A stretch of 64,000 nt of DNA from Paramicrobacterium agarici (GCF_002563955.1 NZ_PDJE01000001.1:372001-436000), one strand, 5' to 3'; shown: positions 16,538 to 25,740, counted from the first letter of the stretch. The notes: generated from the letters alone by a model not told the origin. Made by a program: numbers and translations.

Positions 16538-17389
16538 CTATTTGGCGTTGCGCTCGTCGACGATGCGGATCGCCGACGTGATGGCTTCGCTCTGCTTCGA
16601 CGACCGCACGGCCTCGTCGAGCCCGCCCGACTCGACGACGCGCACGACGCTGTCGAGCAGCGCTTCGACGGTCTGCCGCGGCGACACGATGTGCACCGTG
16701 AGGCCAGCCTGCTCGGCATCCTTCGCCGTTCTCGGACCGATCGCGGCAATGAGCGTCGTGGGCGGCAGCGGACTGAACTGCTCGACGACCTGCTCCGCAA
16801 CGGAGCCCGAGGTCACGAGGATCGCGTTCGTGCGCCCGCTCGCGACATCCTCGAGCACCTTGGGAGTGACGGGCTCGCCAACGGTGCGGTACGCGATGAC
16901 CGAGCGGACGTCGTGCCCGGCATCCATGAGGCCCTTCGAGAGCACCGGTTTGGCGATCTCGGAGCGCAACGAGAGAAACTTCTTCGGCTCGGATTCAAGC
17001 GCCGTGAGCTGCGCCACCATGCCCTTTGCCGAGTTGTCTTTCTCGGGAAGCAGATCGACGTGGTACCCGACCGCCTGAAGAGCGGCCGCCGTGGTCTCGC
17101 CCACGGCCGCGATCTTCGTCGTCGACGGCACCTTGACGCGCTGGCTGTAGAGCACGTCGACGGTCGTGGCGCTCGTGACCGTGAGCCAGTCGAACGCTCC
17201 GGCGGCGAGGTCGTCGAGCGCAGTGCTGAGCGTCTCGGGCTCGGAGGTGGCGGCGAAGTTGATCATGGGGGCGATGACGGGGGTAGCACCTCGCTCGCGG
17301 AGCTCTGCCGCGACATCATCTCCCCAGGGGCCGCCTCGCGGCACCAGAACACGCCAACCCTTCAGTGGCTTGATCGGAGCTGTAGTCAT
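16538..17389 (-). CDS. hemD: uroporphyrinogen-III synthase
   Basis: 283 residues. It cyclises hydroxymethylbilane with inversion of ring D. The family is poorly conserved, but [20 protein letters not shown], the [10 protein letters not shown] strand, the central [17 protein letters not shown] and [15 protein letters not shown] strands, and the [14 protein letters not shown] block are diagnostic. The ATG overlaps the hemC stop (ATGA), and hemB follows 29 nt later. The position between hemC and hemB confirms the assignment. Confidence 0.92.
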   Translation of the reverse strand: MTTAPIKPLKGWRVLVPRGGPWGDDVAAELRERGATPVIAPMINFAATSEPETLSTALDDLAAGAFDWLTVTSATTVDVLYSQRVKVPSTTKIAAVGETTAAALQAVGYHVDLLPEKDNSAKGMVAQLTALESEPKKFLSLRSEIAKPVLSKGLMDAGHDVRSVIAYRTVGEPVTPKVLEDVASGRTNAILVTSGSVAEQVVEQFSPLPPTTLIAAIGPRTAKDAEQAGLTVHIVSPRQTVEALLDSVVRVVESGGLDEAVRSSKQSEAITSAIRIVDERNAK

Positions 17390-18390
17390 GATTCCCTCAA
17401 CGGTGCGATGTCAGCCGCTCCAGCGGCTAGGAGAGCATCGGCCAAATCTGCTCCCGCGCGTGCCGCGCGCTCGCGAAGCGCGCGGGCGCGATCAGAAGCA
17501 GTGGCCGAGCCCGGTGCATGCTCACGCGGTCGAACATCGCCGATGCCGACGGTGATGCTGTGCGTGCGCATGTCAGATCCGTCAAGCGCGTACACACGCG
17601 CTGTGACGACGAGGTCGTCGCCTGAAATGACGGCGTGCGCGCCGACGGGAGCCGCGCAGCCGGCTTCGAGACGGGCGAGAACGCCGCGTTCTGCGCTGGC
17701 GACAGCGTCGGCATCGATATCGTGCACTGCCTCAAGCGCACGATGCAGCGGTGCGTCGGCCTCCAGCGTCTCGAGATCCCCCGAGCGCACCTCGACGGCG
17801 AGCACCCCCTGTGCCGGAGCGGTGGGCCAGTCCACGAGGTCGAAGTATTCGGTCACGCGTTCGGTGAGCTCGAGTCGAGCGAGCCCTGCGGCCGCGAGCA
17901 CCACCGCGTCGAGCTCTCCGGAGTCCACAAAGCCAAGGCGGGTTCCCACGTTCCCGCGGATGTCCACGACCTCGAGATCGGGACGACGGTGCTTGAGCTG
18001 GGCAATGCGGCGCGGGGAGCCTGTGCCAACGCGGGCGCCCTCGGGAAGCTGCGCGAGCGTCAGCCCGTCGCGGGCGCACAGCGCGTCGCGGGCGTCTTCG
18101 CGCTCGGGAACAGCGCCGACGGCGAGACCGGGGTGGGATGCTGTCGGAAGGTCCTTCATCGAGTGCACGACGACATCGCACTCGTTGTCGAGCAGCGCCT
18201 CCCGCAGCGCGGCGGCGAACACTCCCGTTCCGCCGAGGCTCGAGAGCGACGCACGCGACACGTCGCCGTGCGTGGTGACGCGCACGAGCTCCGCCTCCAC
18301 GCCAACCGCGGCACCGAGACGCCTCGCGACGCCACCGGCCTGAGCCGTCGCCAGCGCGCTTCCGCGAGTGCCGACCAGCAGGCTCGTCAT
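17386..18390 (-). CDS. hemC: hydroxymethylbilane synthase (porphobilinogen deaminase)
   Basis: 334 residues from ATG 18390, beginning MTSLLVGTRGSALATAQAGG. It polymerises four porphobilinogens on a dipyrromethane cofactor bound to Cys245 (LEAGCAAPVGAHA). HSMKDLPT (about 76-83) carries the catalytic Asp, and GTGSPRRIAQL the substrate-binding Arg pair. A longer open frame exists upstream, but ATG 18390 overlaps the ferrochelatase stop and matches the family length. Confidence 0.96.
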   Translation of the reverse strand: MTSLLVGTRGSALATAQAGGVARRLGAAVGVEAELVRVTTHGDVSRASLSSLGGTGVFAAALREALLDNECDVVVHSMKDLPTASHPGLAVGAVPEREDARDALCARDGLTLAQLPEGARVGTGSPRRIAQLKHRRPDLEVVDIRGNVGTRLGFVDSGELDAVVLAAAGLARLELTERVTEYFDLVDWPTAPAQGVLAVEVRSGDLETLEADAPLHRALEAVHDIDADAVASAERGVLARLEAGCAAPVGAHAVISGDDLVVTARVYALDGSDMRTHSITVGIGDVRPREHAPGSATASDRARALRERAARAGADLADALLAAGAADIAPLRES

Positions 18391-19427
18391 CGTGTGTTTG
18401 TCACCGCCGATGTGAGCGCGGCACCTTGCGAGGGGTGGTCGGGCCACGGTCCCAACGCGGTTTCGTGCGGGCGCTCGGAGTCGGGAACGTCGTTGATGCG
18501 CTCGAGAAGCAGGTCGACGAGTCCCGTCACGTACGCCGGGTGGATGCCGGGCGTGGGCACCCGAATCGCACGAATGCCCTTCGCGGTCGCGGTCTCCATG
18601 GCTTCGTTGTCGAGGTCCCAGATGACCTCCATGTGGTCGCTCACGAAACCGATCGGCACGATGACGAGACCGTCAACGCCGTCGAGCTGCTCGATGGCGT
18701 CGTTAATGTCGGGCTCGAGCCACGGCGTCGCCGGGTTGCCCGACCGCGACTGGTAGACGAGGCTGTGCGGCGCGGCGCTTCCGACGCCGCGCATGATGGC
18801 CTCAGCGACGGCGAGATGCTGAGCCTCGTACGCCCCGCCCTCACCGTACTCGGGCCCCGATTCTGTTGCGGCGGCAGTCGGGATCGAGTGCGTCACGAAC
18901 ATGACGTGCGTGTTCGCAGCATCCGCCAAATCATCAAGGACCGAACGCACACCTTCGACGAACGGGGCCACGAAACCGGGGTGGTCGAAGAATTCACGGA
19001 TGCGGCTGAGGCGGACCTCGTCGCGCAATCCGGTCTCATCGAGGGCGCGCTCGAAGTCTTCGTGGTACTGCTTGACGCCGGAGTACGAGGTGTAGGCGCT
19101 CGTCACGATGACCAGCACGTCGCGCTTGCCGTCGGCGTGCAGTTCGCGGAGGGCGTCGGTGAAGTACGGGTCCCAGTTGCGGTTGCCCCAGTACACGGGC
19201 AAGTCGATCCCGCGCGTGGCCAGTTCGGCCTCAAGCGCGACCTTGAGCTCGCGGTTCTGCTGGTTGATGGGCGAGACCCCGCCGTGGTGGCGGTAGTGAA
19301 CGGCGACCTCCTCGAGGCGCTCTTCGGGGATTCCCTTTCCCCGCGTGACGTTCTTGAGGAACGGAATGACGTCGTCTTGTCCCTCGGGGCCGCCGAAGCT
19401 GGCGAGCAGAATAGCGTCGTAGCTCAC
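18387..19427 (-). CDS. cpfC: coproporphyrin III ferrochelatase
   Basis: 346 residues of the ferrochelatase family, starting MSYDAILLASFGGPEGQDDV. The metal-inserting His lies in MFVTHSIPTAAA and the conserved Glu/Asn region in SRSGNPATPWLEPDI. Because chdC and cgoX are in the same cluster and no protoporphyrin-branch hemF/hemN is present, the substrate should be coproporphyrin III rather than protoporphyrin IX, so the older name hemH also applies. It overlaps chdC and hemC by four bases each. Confidence 0.94.
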   Translation of the reverse strand: MSYDAILLASFGGPEGQDDVIPFLKNVTRGKGIPEERLEEVAVHYRHHGGVSPINQQNRELKVALEAELATRGIDLPVYWGNRNWDPYFTDALRELHADGKRDVLVIVTSAYTSYSGVKQYHEDFERALDETGLRDEVRLSRIREFFDHPGFVAPFVEGVRSVLDDLADAANTHVMFVTHSIPTAAATESGPEYGEGGAYEAQHLAVAEAIMRGVGSAAPHSLVYQSRSGNPATPWLEPDINDAIEQLDGVDGLVIVPIGFVSDHMEVIWDLDNEAMETATAKGIRAIRVPTPGIHPAYVTGLVDLLLERINDVPDSERPHETALGPWPDHPSQGAALTSAVTNTR

Positions 19428-20167
19428 GACAGAACCTCCGCGATCTCAGATGTCTCAATGCGGCGCCCCGTGTAGAAAGGCACCTCTTCACGCACGTGCA
19501 TTCGTGCCTGTGTGTAGCGCAGTTCGCGCATCATGTCGACGAGCTCGGTGAGTTCGTCTGACTCGATCGGCAGCACCCATTCGTAGTCGCCGAGCGCGAA
19601 TGCCGCAACCGTGTTGGCGATGGCGCCGCGGAAAGCGGCGCCCTTGCGCCCGTGATCCGCCAGCATCTTCGACCGGTCCTCGTCGGGCAGCAGATACCAG
19701 TCGTAGCTGCGCACGAACGGATAGACGACGATCCAGTCCTTGGGCGCGAGCCCCTTGAGAAAGCCGGGAACGTGCCGCTTGTTGAACTCGGCGTCGCGGT
19801 GGCAGGCCATGGCGTTCCACGTGGGCAGGAGCGGGGCGATGAGCCCGGTGCGCCGCAGCACGCGAAGCGCCGCCTGGATGTCTTCGGCGCGGTCGCCGTG
19901 CAGCCAGACCATGAGGTCGGCGTCGGCCTTGAACCCTGAGACGTCGTAGAAGCCGCGGATGGTGACTCCGAGATCGGCCGCTGTGGCGACGGCGTCATCG
20001 AGTTCTGACGCCGAACCATCGGTAACGGTCACGGGTGAGTCGGGGTTTCGCCGGAAGACAGCCCAAAGAGTGAAACCGCTGAGAGGGAGGTCTTCCTGCG
20101 CTGAAGTGGAGGCGTCGTGGGGGTTCGACGATGCCTTCTGAGAGGCAGGTGCAGTCATGCTCTCCAT
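19424..20167 (-). CDS. chdC: coproheme decarboxylase (HemQ)
   Basis: 247 residues of the chlorite-dismutase-like family. It oxidatively decarboxylates coproheme to heme b, the last step of the coproporphyrin route. The catalytic Tyr and flanking motif lie in VYPFVRSYDWYLLP, the proximal His region in MLADHGRKGAAFRG, and DYEWVLPIESDEL matches the conserved EW motif. The N-terminal ~30 residues are Ser/Ala-rich and variable, so the start could also be the ATG at 20158. It overlaps cpfC by ATGA. Confidence 0.94.
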   Translation of the reverse strand: MESMTAPASQKASSNPHDASTSAQEDLPLSGFTLWAVFRRNPDSPVTVTDGSASELDDAVATAADLGVTIRGFYDVSGFKADADLMVWLHGDRAEDIQAALRVLRRTGLIAPLLPTWNAMACHRDAEFNKRHVPGFLKGLAPKDWIVVYPFVRSYDWYLLPDEDRSKMLADHGRKGAAFRGAIANTVAAFALGDYEWVLPIESDELTELVDMMRELRYTQARMHVREEVPFYTGRRIETSEIAEVLS

Positions 20168-20241
20168 GATCGCTCACGACCCTGCGCAGAGCAAAATGGC
20201 TGACGACCGGGCGAGCGCCAGGCGCAAAGACCGGCGTCAGC

Positions 20242-20460
20242 CTATTTGATGACGGCGCGAACGACAGCCCACACCCCGAGCCCGACAGCGGTCGCCACTC
20301 CTGCAGCACCGGCGACGAGCGCGGCGGGATTCTGCTCGCGCAGCCTCTCATACGTGGCTTTCGCCTGCTTCGGAACGTTGAGCTTGTCTTCGATGGCATC
20401 GAGCGTCGCCGCGAGATCGGCACGCGCTTCGGCCGTTGTCGGCAGCTTCTCAGCGGTCAT
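20242..20460 (-). CDS. DUF3618 family protein
   Basis: 72 residues: a soluble helical head with TTAEARADLAATLDAIEDKL, the DUF3618 signature, and a C-terminal membrane helix (AALVAGAAGVATAVGLGVWA). It overlaps the holin-like gene by 11 nt. DUF3618 proteins usually accompany holin-X and YtxH-like proteins, as here. Function unknown, envelope-associated. Confidence 0.85.
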   Translation of the reverse strand: MTAEKLPTTAEARADLAATLDAIEDKLNVPKQAKATYERLREQNPAALVAGAAGVATAVGLGVWAVVRAVIK

Positions 20461-20845
20461 AGGAGCCCATTCCCTTCAGCGCGTCGACGTCTTGCTTCAC
20501 GCTCTCGACGGGGTTCGGATCTTGACCGATCTTCTTGAAGAACGACAGACCGACGAGCGCCAGAACCACGGCGATGAGCACAAAGACGACGAACACGATG
20601 AGCGCGGCAAGCCACGCGGGGAGCACGAGCGCGAGTGCGAGGATCCCCACGGCGACAAGCACGCCGATCGCGAAATAGATGAAGATGAGCGCACCGACGA
20701 AGAACCCTGCGCCGATTCCGGCGTACTTGCCCATGTGAATGGCTTTGGTCTTCGCCTGCTCGATCTCGGCCTTGATGAGGTCGGTGATCAGCCCCGGCAG
20801 GGAGCGCACGAGCGAAATGAGAGATTCGTTGCTGCGGTCAGTCAT
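20450..20845 (-). CDS. actinobacterial holin-X (phage-holin-like) family membrane protein
   Basis: 131 residues. An amphipathic N-terminus (SLISLVRSLPGLITDLIKAE) precedes two strongly hydrophobic hairpin helices (about 43-70 and 75-100) and a polar tail. It matches the Pfam holin-X family, which despite its name is chromosomal and not tied to phage lysis. No phage gene lies nearby. It is the middle gene of a trio with the YtxH-like gene 12 nt upstream and DUF3618 overlapping downstream. Confidence 0.85.
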   Translation of the reverse strand: MTDRSNESLISLVRSLPGLITDLIKAEIEQAKTKAIHMGKYAGIGAGFFVGALIFIYFAIGVLVAVGILALALVLPAWLAALIVFVVFVLIAVVLALVGLSFFKKIGQDPNPVESVKQDVDALKGMGSYDR

Positions 20846-20857
20846 CGTCGAACCCGC

Positions 20858-21220
20858 TTACTTGGTGCGCTTCGTCGATGATGACGCGTCACCAGACGCC
20901 GCACCGCGCTCGCTCACATCGTCAAGCTCGTCCGCCGTCGTCTTCGCAGCCGAGATGGTGGAATCGAGCTTCTCGCCGGGAGTCGCATCCGACGCGAGCG
21001 TCGTCACGACCTTCTTGGCACCCGAGGCCAGCACCTTCGGAACCTCAGAGACGCGAGCCTTTGCGAAACCCTCGACTTTGGCCACCTGCTTCTGCACAGG
21101 TTCGGTGTTCCAGATCTTCTCCCACCCAGACTTGATCTGCTCATAACGCTTGCGTCCGGCTCGGGTTCCCAGCACATAACCGGTCGCCAGACCGGCCACG
21201 AACAGTACTTTCCCCTTCAT
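20858..21220 (-). CDS. YtxH-like membrane-anchored protein
   Basis: 120 residues from ATG 21220, picked because GGGAGG lies 5 nt before it. The N-terminal membrane segment has the glycine-zipper VLFVAGLATGYVLGTRAGRK, typical of YtxH-type proteins, followed by a long charged helix (KRYEQIKSGWEKIWNTEPVQ) and an Ala/Ser/Thr-rich end. YtxH proteins are linked to general stress responses in Bacillus. First of the trio with holin-X and DUF3618, starting 110 nt after cgoX. Confidence 0.8.
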   Translation of the reverse strand: MKGKVLFVAGLATGYVLGTRAGRKRYEQIKSGWEKIWNTEPVQKQVAKVEGFAKARVSEVPKVLASGAKKVVTTLASDATPGEKLDSTISAAKTTADELDDVSERGAASGDASSSTKRTK

Positions 21221-21329
21221 GTCGCCTCCCTGTCGTCGCGTCGCGAATGTCTCCAGCGTAACGCCCTCAGAGCGCTGGCACGAAGGCTTGCGAAAATTCC
21301 TATTCCCTGCCAGGCATAAACGGACGCCG

Positions 21330-22802
21330 TCACTCGCCGTCGAGCACCTCGGAGATGATGCGTCTGCGCACCCGCCCTGCGGCGGACGCAGCATCCGGAA
21401 TCACTGACGCCAGACCCGTGCCACTCAGCCATGCCCCCGTGATATCGAGTCCCGGAATGTCCGTGACGGCGTCGCGGACGCCGCTGGCGCGCTCCTTCTG
21501 ACCCGCGAACGCGCGCGGAAGCGTCGATTGCCACCGCGTGCGCAGCGTCTCGACAACGTCGTCTGCGGCGATGTTCACGCCGAGCATGGCGGTCGCCTCT
21601 GAGCGCGCAAGCTCGGCGATCTGCTCGTCGTCGAGGCCGTCGAGAGGGCTTCGCTCCCCCGCTCGCCCGAAAGACACGCGCACGATGTGGCGATGGGGAA
21701 CGTCGATCTCGGCGGCAAGCCACGGCCATTTGGCGCTGCTGTGTGTGAGCGCCTTGGCGGTTCTGCCAGCTGACGCAGCGGTGAGAACGCCGGTGCCGCG
21801 CGGGCGGGCGTCAAGCGCAGCATTGTCAATCGCGAGAGTCACGATGTCGACGACGGGAGCCTCTGCGGCGGCGGGCACCGCGATCTCGGGAACAACGTCG
21901 TGAAGCAGCTCGGTCGCCACGCCCTCTGGAGTCGCGACGATAACGGCCTCCGACTCGAGCACGAGCGCCTCGGCCTCTGCGTCAGAGTCTGCCTCGGACT
22001 CCGAGGGCGTCTCTGCGTGAACGCGCCACTGCTCGTCGCCGAGGTGCTCCAGTCGCGTCGCCCGCGTCGAGGTGAGCACGCGCACCTCGTAATTGGCAAG
22101 AGTCGCAAGAAGCGCGTCGACGAGCACGCGCATTCCGCCGGCGAATCCGCCGACCGCAGAACCCGCCGGTGCGTTGTCGCGCAGGGTCGCCACGGCACCC
22201 GAAAGCGAACCAGCAACGGTGAGCGCGTTGTTGAGTCCGGGCGCGGCTCGCGCGACGTCGAGCTGCGCCGGGTCGGCCGAGTAGACGCCGTTCGTCACGG
22301 GAGCGACGAGGTTCTCGAGCACAGCCCGGCCCATGCGCTTCTCGACGAGGGCACCCAAATTGCGCTCGGTGCCGATCGTCAGCACGGGCTTGATGCGATC
22401 GACGTAGGCACGCACGGCGCCGGACCACCCGATGATGCGCCTCACGTCGTCGGCGAGGGGATTCGAGGGGATGCCGAGAAGCCCGGCCTTAGGCAGCGGG
22501 GCTGCATCGTCGCCGAACGCGAGCCACGCACCCTCGGGCGACGGGGCGACAACCGCATCCGCCAGCCCCAGCTCGTCGATGAGATCGCGGACCGTTCCAC
22601 CGCGGGTCGCGAAGCTCTCGGCACCCGTGTCGACGTCGACGCCCGCGATCTGCTCGGTGCGGATGCAGCCGCCGACTCGCGCGTCAGCTTCGAGCAGCGT
22701 GACACTCACGCCGATTCGCGCGCACTCGTACGCGGCGACGAGGCCGGCGATGCCACCGCCGACGACGGTGACGCGACGATCGCTCGGAACACCGTCCATC
22801 AT
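21330..22802 (-). CDS. cgoX: coproporphyrinogen III oxidase, FAD-dependent (HemY/CgoX)
   Basis: 490 residues. It aromatises coproporphyrinogen III to coproporphyrin III in the Gram-positive heme route. The FAD dinucleotide motif VVGGGIAGLVAAYE lies near residue 12, followed by LEADARVGGCIRTE and VDTGAESFATRGG, and the C-terminal FAD contact is in LDITGAWLSGTGLASVI. An acidic insert (SESEADSDAEAEAL, about residue 265) is unusual in the family. It overlaps the hemE stop by four bases. Confidence 0.93.
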   Translation of the reverse strand: MMDGVPSDRRVTVVGGGIAGLVAAYECARIGVSVTLLEADARVGGCIRTEQIAGVDVDTGAESFATRGGTVRDLIDELGLADAVVAPSPEGAWLAFGDDAAPLPKAGLLGIPSNPLADDVRRIIGWSGAVRAYVDRIKPVLTIGTERNLGALVEKRMGRAVLENLVAPVTNGVYSADPAQLDVARAAPGLNNALTVAGSLSGAVATLRDNAPAGSAVGGFAGGMRVLVDALLATLANYEVRVLTSTRATRLEHLGDEQWRVHAETPSESEADSDAEAEALVLESEAVIVATPEGVATELLHDVVPEIAVPAAAEAPVVDIVTLAIDNAALDARPRGTGVLTAASAGRTAKALTHSSAKWPWLAAEIDVPHRHIVRVSFGRAGERSPLDGLDDEQIAELARSEATAMLGVNIAADDVVETLRTRWQSTLPRAFAGQKERASGVRDAVTDIPGLDITGAWLSGTGLASVIPDAASAAGRVRRRIISEVLDGE

Positions 22803-23914
22803 CGGCCGTGCACCAGCTCGACGAGTCGCGTCAGAACCTCGGGGTCCGCATCCGGAGGCACGCCGTGCCCCAGGTTCAGCACGTGAGCGGGCGCCGATTC
22901 CCCGCGGAGCAGCACCTCGACGACGTGCTGCTCAAGCACGTTCCACGGCGCGAACAGCATTGACGGGTCGACGTTCCCCTGCAACGGCACGTCACCGCCG
23001 AGCCGCTGTGAGGCGACGTCGAGCGGCGTCTTGTAATCGATGCCGACAGTATCGGCGCCCACCTCGTGCATGACGGTGAGCAGTTCGCCCGTTCCGACGC
23101 CGAAATGAACGATCGGTACGCTGTGCGACTCGCCGCCGCGCGCGTATTCGATGTCGTGCACATACTCGAGCGTGCGAGCGGATGCTGGCGCGACGCTCTC
23201 GCTGTAATCGGTGAGCGAGAGGCTGCCCGCCCACGAGTCGAACAGCTGAGCCGCCGACGCCCCCGCGAGCACTTGAGCGCGCAGGAAGCGTCCCGTCACG
23301 TCGGCGCACCAGGCCATGAGGCGCGACCAGGCGTGCGGGTCGCTGTGCATGAGGGCGCGGGCGCGCATGTGGTCCTTGCTCGGGCCGCCCTCGACCAGGT
23401 AGGCCGCGAGTGTGAAGGGCGCGCCGGCGAAACCCACGAGCGGGGTCGGTCCGGCGGTGCCGGCAACGTTCTCGAGCTCCGCGACCGTGAGCCGCACGGC
23501 CTCCGCGACGGGCGCGAGTGCCTCGTCGAGCACCGCGGGATCAAGCGACACCAAGGCGTCGAGTTCGTCATTCGTGCGCACGGGCGTCTGCATGACGGGC
23601 CCCTTGCCCGGAACGATCTCGACGTCGACGCCAACGAGCTTGAGAGGAACGACGATGTCCGAGAAGAACACCGCGGCGTCGACCTTGTGCCTGCGCACCG
23701 GCTGCAGCGTGATCTCGCTCGCCATCTGCGGATTGAGGCATGCGTCGAGCATCGCCGTCCCCGCGCGCAGTTCGCGGTATTCGGGCAGCGATCGGCCCGC
23801 CTGGCGCATGAACCAGACGGGCGTCGTGTCTGGCCGGTCCCCGCGGTAGGCGCGGATCAGTCGAGAATCGTGTGTGAGGCCCGCCGCGAGCGGGTGGCCG
23901 GAATCGAGATGCAC
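22799..23914 (-). CDS. hemE: uroporphyrinogen decarboxylase
   Basis: 371 residues from GTG 23914 (VHLDSGHPLAAGLTHDSRLI). It removes four carboxylates from uroporphyrinogen III to give coproporphyrinogen III. The signature TPVWFMRQAGRSLPEYRELR carries the catalytic Arg residues, and ILNLGHGVPP-like VLNLGHGVPPDADPEVL the conserved His. It is the first gene of the long minus-strand heme operon and divergent from hemA. An ATG at 23922 is out of frame and was not used. Confidence 0.96.
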   Translation of the reverse strand: MHLDSGHPLAAGLTHDSRLIRAYRGDRPDTTPVWFMRQAGRSLPEYRELRAGTAMLDACLNPQMASEITLQPVRRHKVDAAVFFSDIVVPLKLVGVDVEIVPGKGPVMQTPVRTNDELDALVSLDPAVLDEALAPVAEAVRLTVAELENVAGTAGPTPLVGFAGAPFTLAAYLVEGGPSKDHMRARALMHSDPHAWSRLMAWCADVTGRFLRAQVLAGASAAQLFDSWAGSLSLTDYSESVAPASARTLEYVHDIEYARGGESHSVPIVHFGVGTGELLTVMHEVGADTVGIDYKTPLDVASQRLGGDVPLQGNVDPSMLFAPWNVLEQHVVEVLLRGESAPAHVLNLGHGVPPDADPEVLTRLVELVHGR

Positions 23915-23990
23915 TCGCTCATTCTCTCAAAGTCCCCTGCCATCTGCGTTCTTCTACACGGCATAGAACATTTGCACAGGATGTACGGGT

Positions 23991-23996
23991 TACCAT
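23991..23996 (+). promoter_or_regulatory. -10 box of leaderless hemA
   Basis: TACCAT with 7 nt (GGAGCAC) to GTG 24004. It supports GTG 24004 over the ATG at 23995, which lies inside the box. The 89-nt divergent hemE/hemA region must hold control of the whole pathway, but I see no clear palindrome in it. Confidence 0.55.
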
Positions 23997-24003
23997 GGAG
24001 CAC

Positions 24004-25377
24004 GTGCTCATGAGTCTGACGGCGAGTCACAAGAACGCGTCCTTCGATCTGCTGGAACACCTGTCTTCGCAGGCCGACGCGAACGCTGTCGTCTCGCGCG
24101 TCACCGAGAGCTCCGACGTCGTCAAAGGCGGCATCCTCGTCTCGACCTGCAATCGCTTCGAGCTGTATGTCGATGTCGATGACCAAAGGCCGGATGCTGT
24201 CGCGCACGCCCTGCGCGAGGCGACGAGCGCAGTCGCCGACGAGTGTGACCTTCCCGCAGAGACGCTGTCGTCAACGTGGCACGTCACAACCGAGCACGGC
24301 ACCGCCGAGCACCTCTTCTCCGTGGCCTCCGGTCTCGAGTCGGTCGTCGTCGGCGAGGGCGAGATCGCCGGGCAGGTGCGCCGCTCGCTCGAGCGGGCCC
24401 GAGCTGCGGGCACCACGACATCTGATCTTGAGCGGCTCTTTCAGCACGCGTCGAAGACGTCACGCGGAGTGAAGAACCGCACACCGCTCGGACGCGCCGG
24501 ACGATCGATCGTTCGCCTCGGGCTCGAACTCGCGTCGAGCCGTGTCGCCGACTGGGCGGCAGCGCGGGTGCTTCTCGTGGGGACAGGCGCGTATGCGGGA
24601 GCGAGCCTTGCGGCACTGCGCGATCGCGGCGTCACCGACGTGCGCGTGTTCTCGCCGTCCGGCCGCGGCGCGAAGTTCGCCGCGAACCACGGCATAGCCC
24701 TTGTCGAGCCCGATGAGCTGCACACTGCCATCGCGTCAAGCGACGTCGTCGTCACGTGCACGGTGACCGAGGGCTACGTTCTCGATGCCGAGCTGCTGCA
24801 GCGCGCGCGCATCGACTTTGCCCTGTCGCACACGAAGGCGCACGTGCACGACGCCCTGCACCGCGACGAGACCCCCGGGTGCCCCGTCAACCACGACGCC
24901 TACCAGCTGGTGATCGACCTCGGCCTTCCGCGCAACGTTAATCCGGATGTGGGCGGCGTGTACGGCGTCGAGCTGCTCGACCTCGAGACCATCCGCATCC
25001 ACGCCCCGCTCGAAGAGCTGCAGGCCACCGACACTGCTCGGGCGATTGTCACGACGGCCGCGCGCAACTTCGCTCGCAGCGCTGCCGAAGAGTCGCTGAC
25101 TCCCGCCGTCGTCGCACTGCGGCGCAATGCGCACCGCGTTCTCGATGAAGAGATCGCCCGGGTCCAGCGCACCGACCCCGATGGCGTTGCCGCGGCTGCT
25201 CTTCGTCACATGATGGGCCGGCTGCTGCACAAGCCGACGACTCGCGCCCGTGACTTCGCTCGCGACGGCGAGCACGACCGCTACATCGATGCGCTCGGCG
25301 TTCTGTTCGACATCGAGGTCGAGACCGACGCGGATGCTGCCGCGCAGCGCGCCGCAGATGACGAAGCCGCCTCGTAG
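24004..25377 (+). CDS. hemA: glutamyl-tRNA reductase
   Basis: 457 residues from GTG 24004. It reduces glutamyl-tRNA(Glu) to glutamate-1-semialdehyde with NADPH, the first committed heme step. The catalytic nucleophile is Cys49 in LVSTCNRFELYVDVD. The catalytic/substrate block VVVGEGEIAGQVRRSLERAR and the NADPH-binding VLLVGTGAYAGASLAALRDR are present, with a C-terminal dimerisation helix. The expected actinobacterial opening is VLxSLTASHKNASFDLLE, which matches this start. Divergent from hemE and closed by a strong terminator. Confidence 0.96.
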   Translation: MLMSLTASHKNASFDLLEHLSSQADANAVVSRVTESSDVVKGGILVSTCNRFELYVDVDDQRPDAVAHALREATSAVADECDLPAETLSSTWHVTTEHGTAEHLFSVASGLESVVVGEGEIAGQVRRSLERARAAGTTTSDLERLFQHASKTSRGVKNRTPLGRAGRSIVRLGLELASSRVADWAAARVLLVGTGAYAGASLAALRDRGVTDVRVFSPSGRGAKFAANHGIALVEPDELHTAIASSDVVVTCTVTEGYVLDAELLQRARIDFALSHTKAHVHDALHRDETPGCPVNHDAYQLVIDLGLPRNVNPDVGGVYGVELLDLETIRIHAPLEELQATDTARAIVTTAARNFARSAAEESLTPAVVALRRNAHRVLDEEIARVQRTDPDGVAAAALRHMMGRLLHKPTTRARDFARDGEHDRYIDALGVLFDIEVETDADAAAQRAADDEAAS

Positions 25378-25391
25378 CCCCCTGACTTAAC

Positions 25392-25425
25392 AAGTTCGGG
25401 CCCCGCCGAAGCGGGGCCCGAACTT
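25392..25425. terminator. bidirectional intrinsic terminator between hemA and DUF4190 gene
   Basis: Perfect 15-bp stem AAGTTCGGGCCCCGC / GCGGGGCCCGAACTT around loop CGAA, followed by T residues on the plus strand. The stem begins and ends with A/T-rich bases, so it can serve both convergent genes. Confidence 0.92.
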
Positions 25426-25437
25426 TTTCGCTCTCGA

Positions 25438-25740
25438 TCAGTACGAGTAGGTGTCCATCTGCGTTGCCACAGAACCGAGAAACGCTACAACGATGATGAT
25501 GTAGATAATCGTGATGACGAGGGACGCAAGCCCGATGATCACACCAGCGATCGCGAGCCCGCGACCCTTCTCGCCCGTCTTCTTGATCTGCGACAGCGCA
25601 ACGAAGCTGAGGATCGCGCCAACGATGTTGACGATGAACGCCAGGATGAACCCGACGATCGCCATGACGTTGTACTTTTCCTGAGGTGCAGGCGCTCCCT
25701 GGTAGGGGTTCGGTGCGGGAGGAGGAGGTGTCTGAGACAT
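25438..25740 (-). CDS. DUF4190 domain membrane protein
   Basis: 100 residues. A Pro-rich cytosolic head (SQTPPPPAPNPYQGAPAPQE) is followed by two long hydrophobic segments. Between them is the DUF4190 core LSQIKKTGEKGRGLAIAGVI. A GAAAGGAA ribosome-binding site precedes the ATG at 25740. Members are small actinobacterial and firmicute membrane proteins of unknown role. It ends 13 nt from the shared terminator with hemA. Confidence 0.87.
   Translation of the reverse strand: MSQTPPPPAPNPYQGAPAPQEKYNVMAIVGFILAFIVNIVGAILSFVALSQIKKTGEKGRGLAIAGVIIGLASLVITIIYIIIVVAFLGSVATQMDTYSY

Noticed and set aside
20450..20845. Holin annotation as evidence of a prophage
   Set aside because: The holin-X family is chromosomal in actinobacteria and no phage structural, integrase or lysin gene is present.
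23857..24207. Alternative ATG at 23922 for hemE
   Set aside because: It is out of frame with the decarboxylase; the in-frame GTG at 23914 fits the family.
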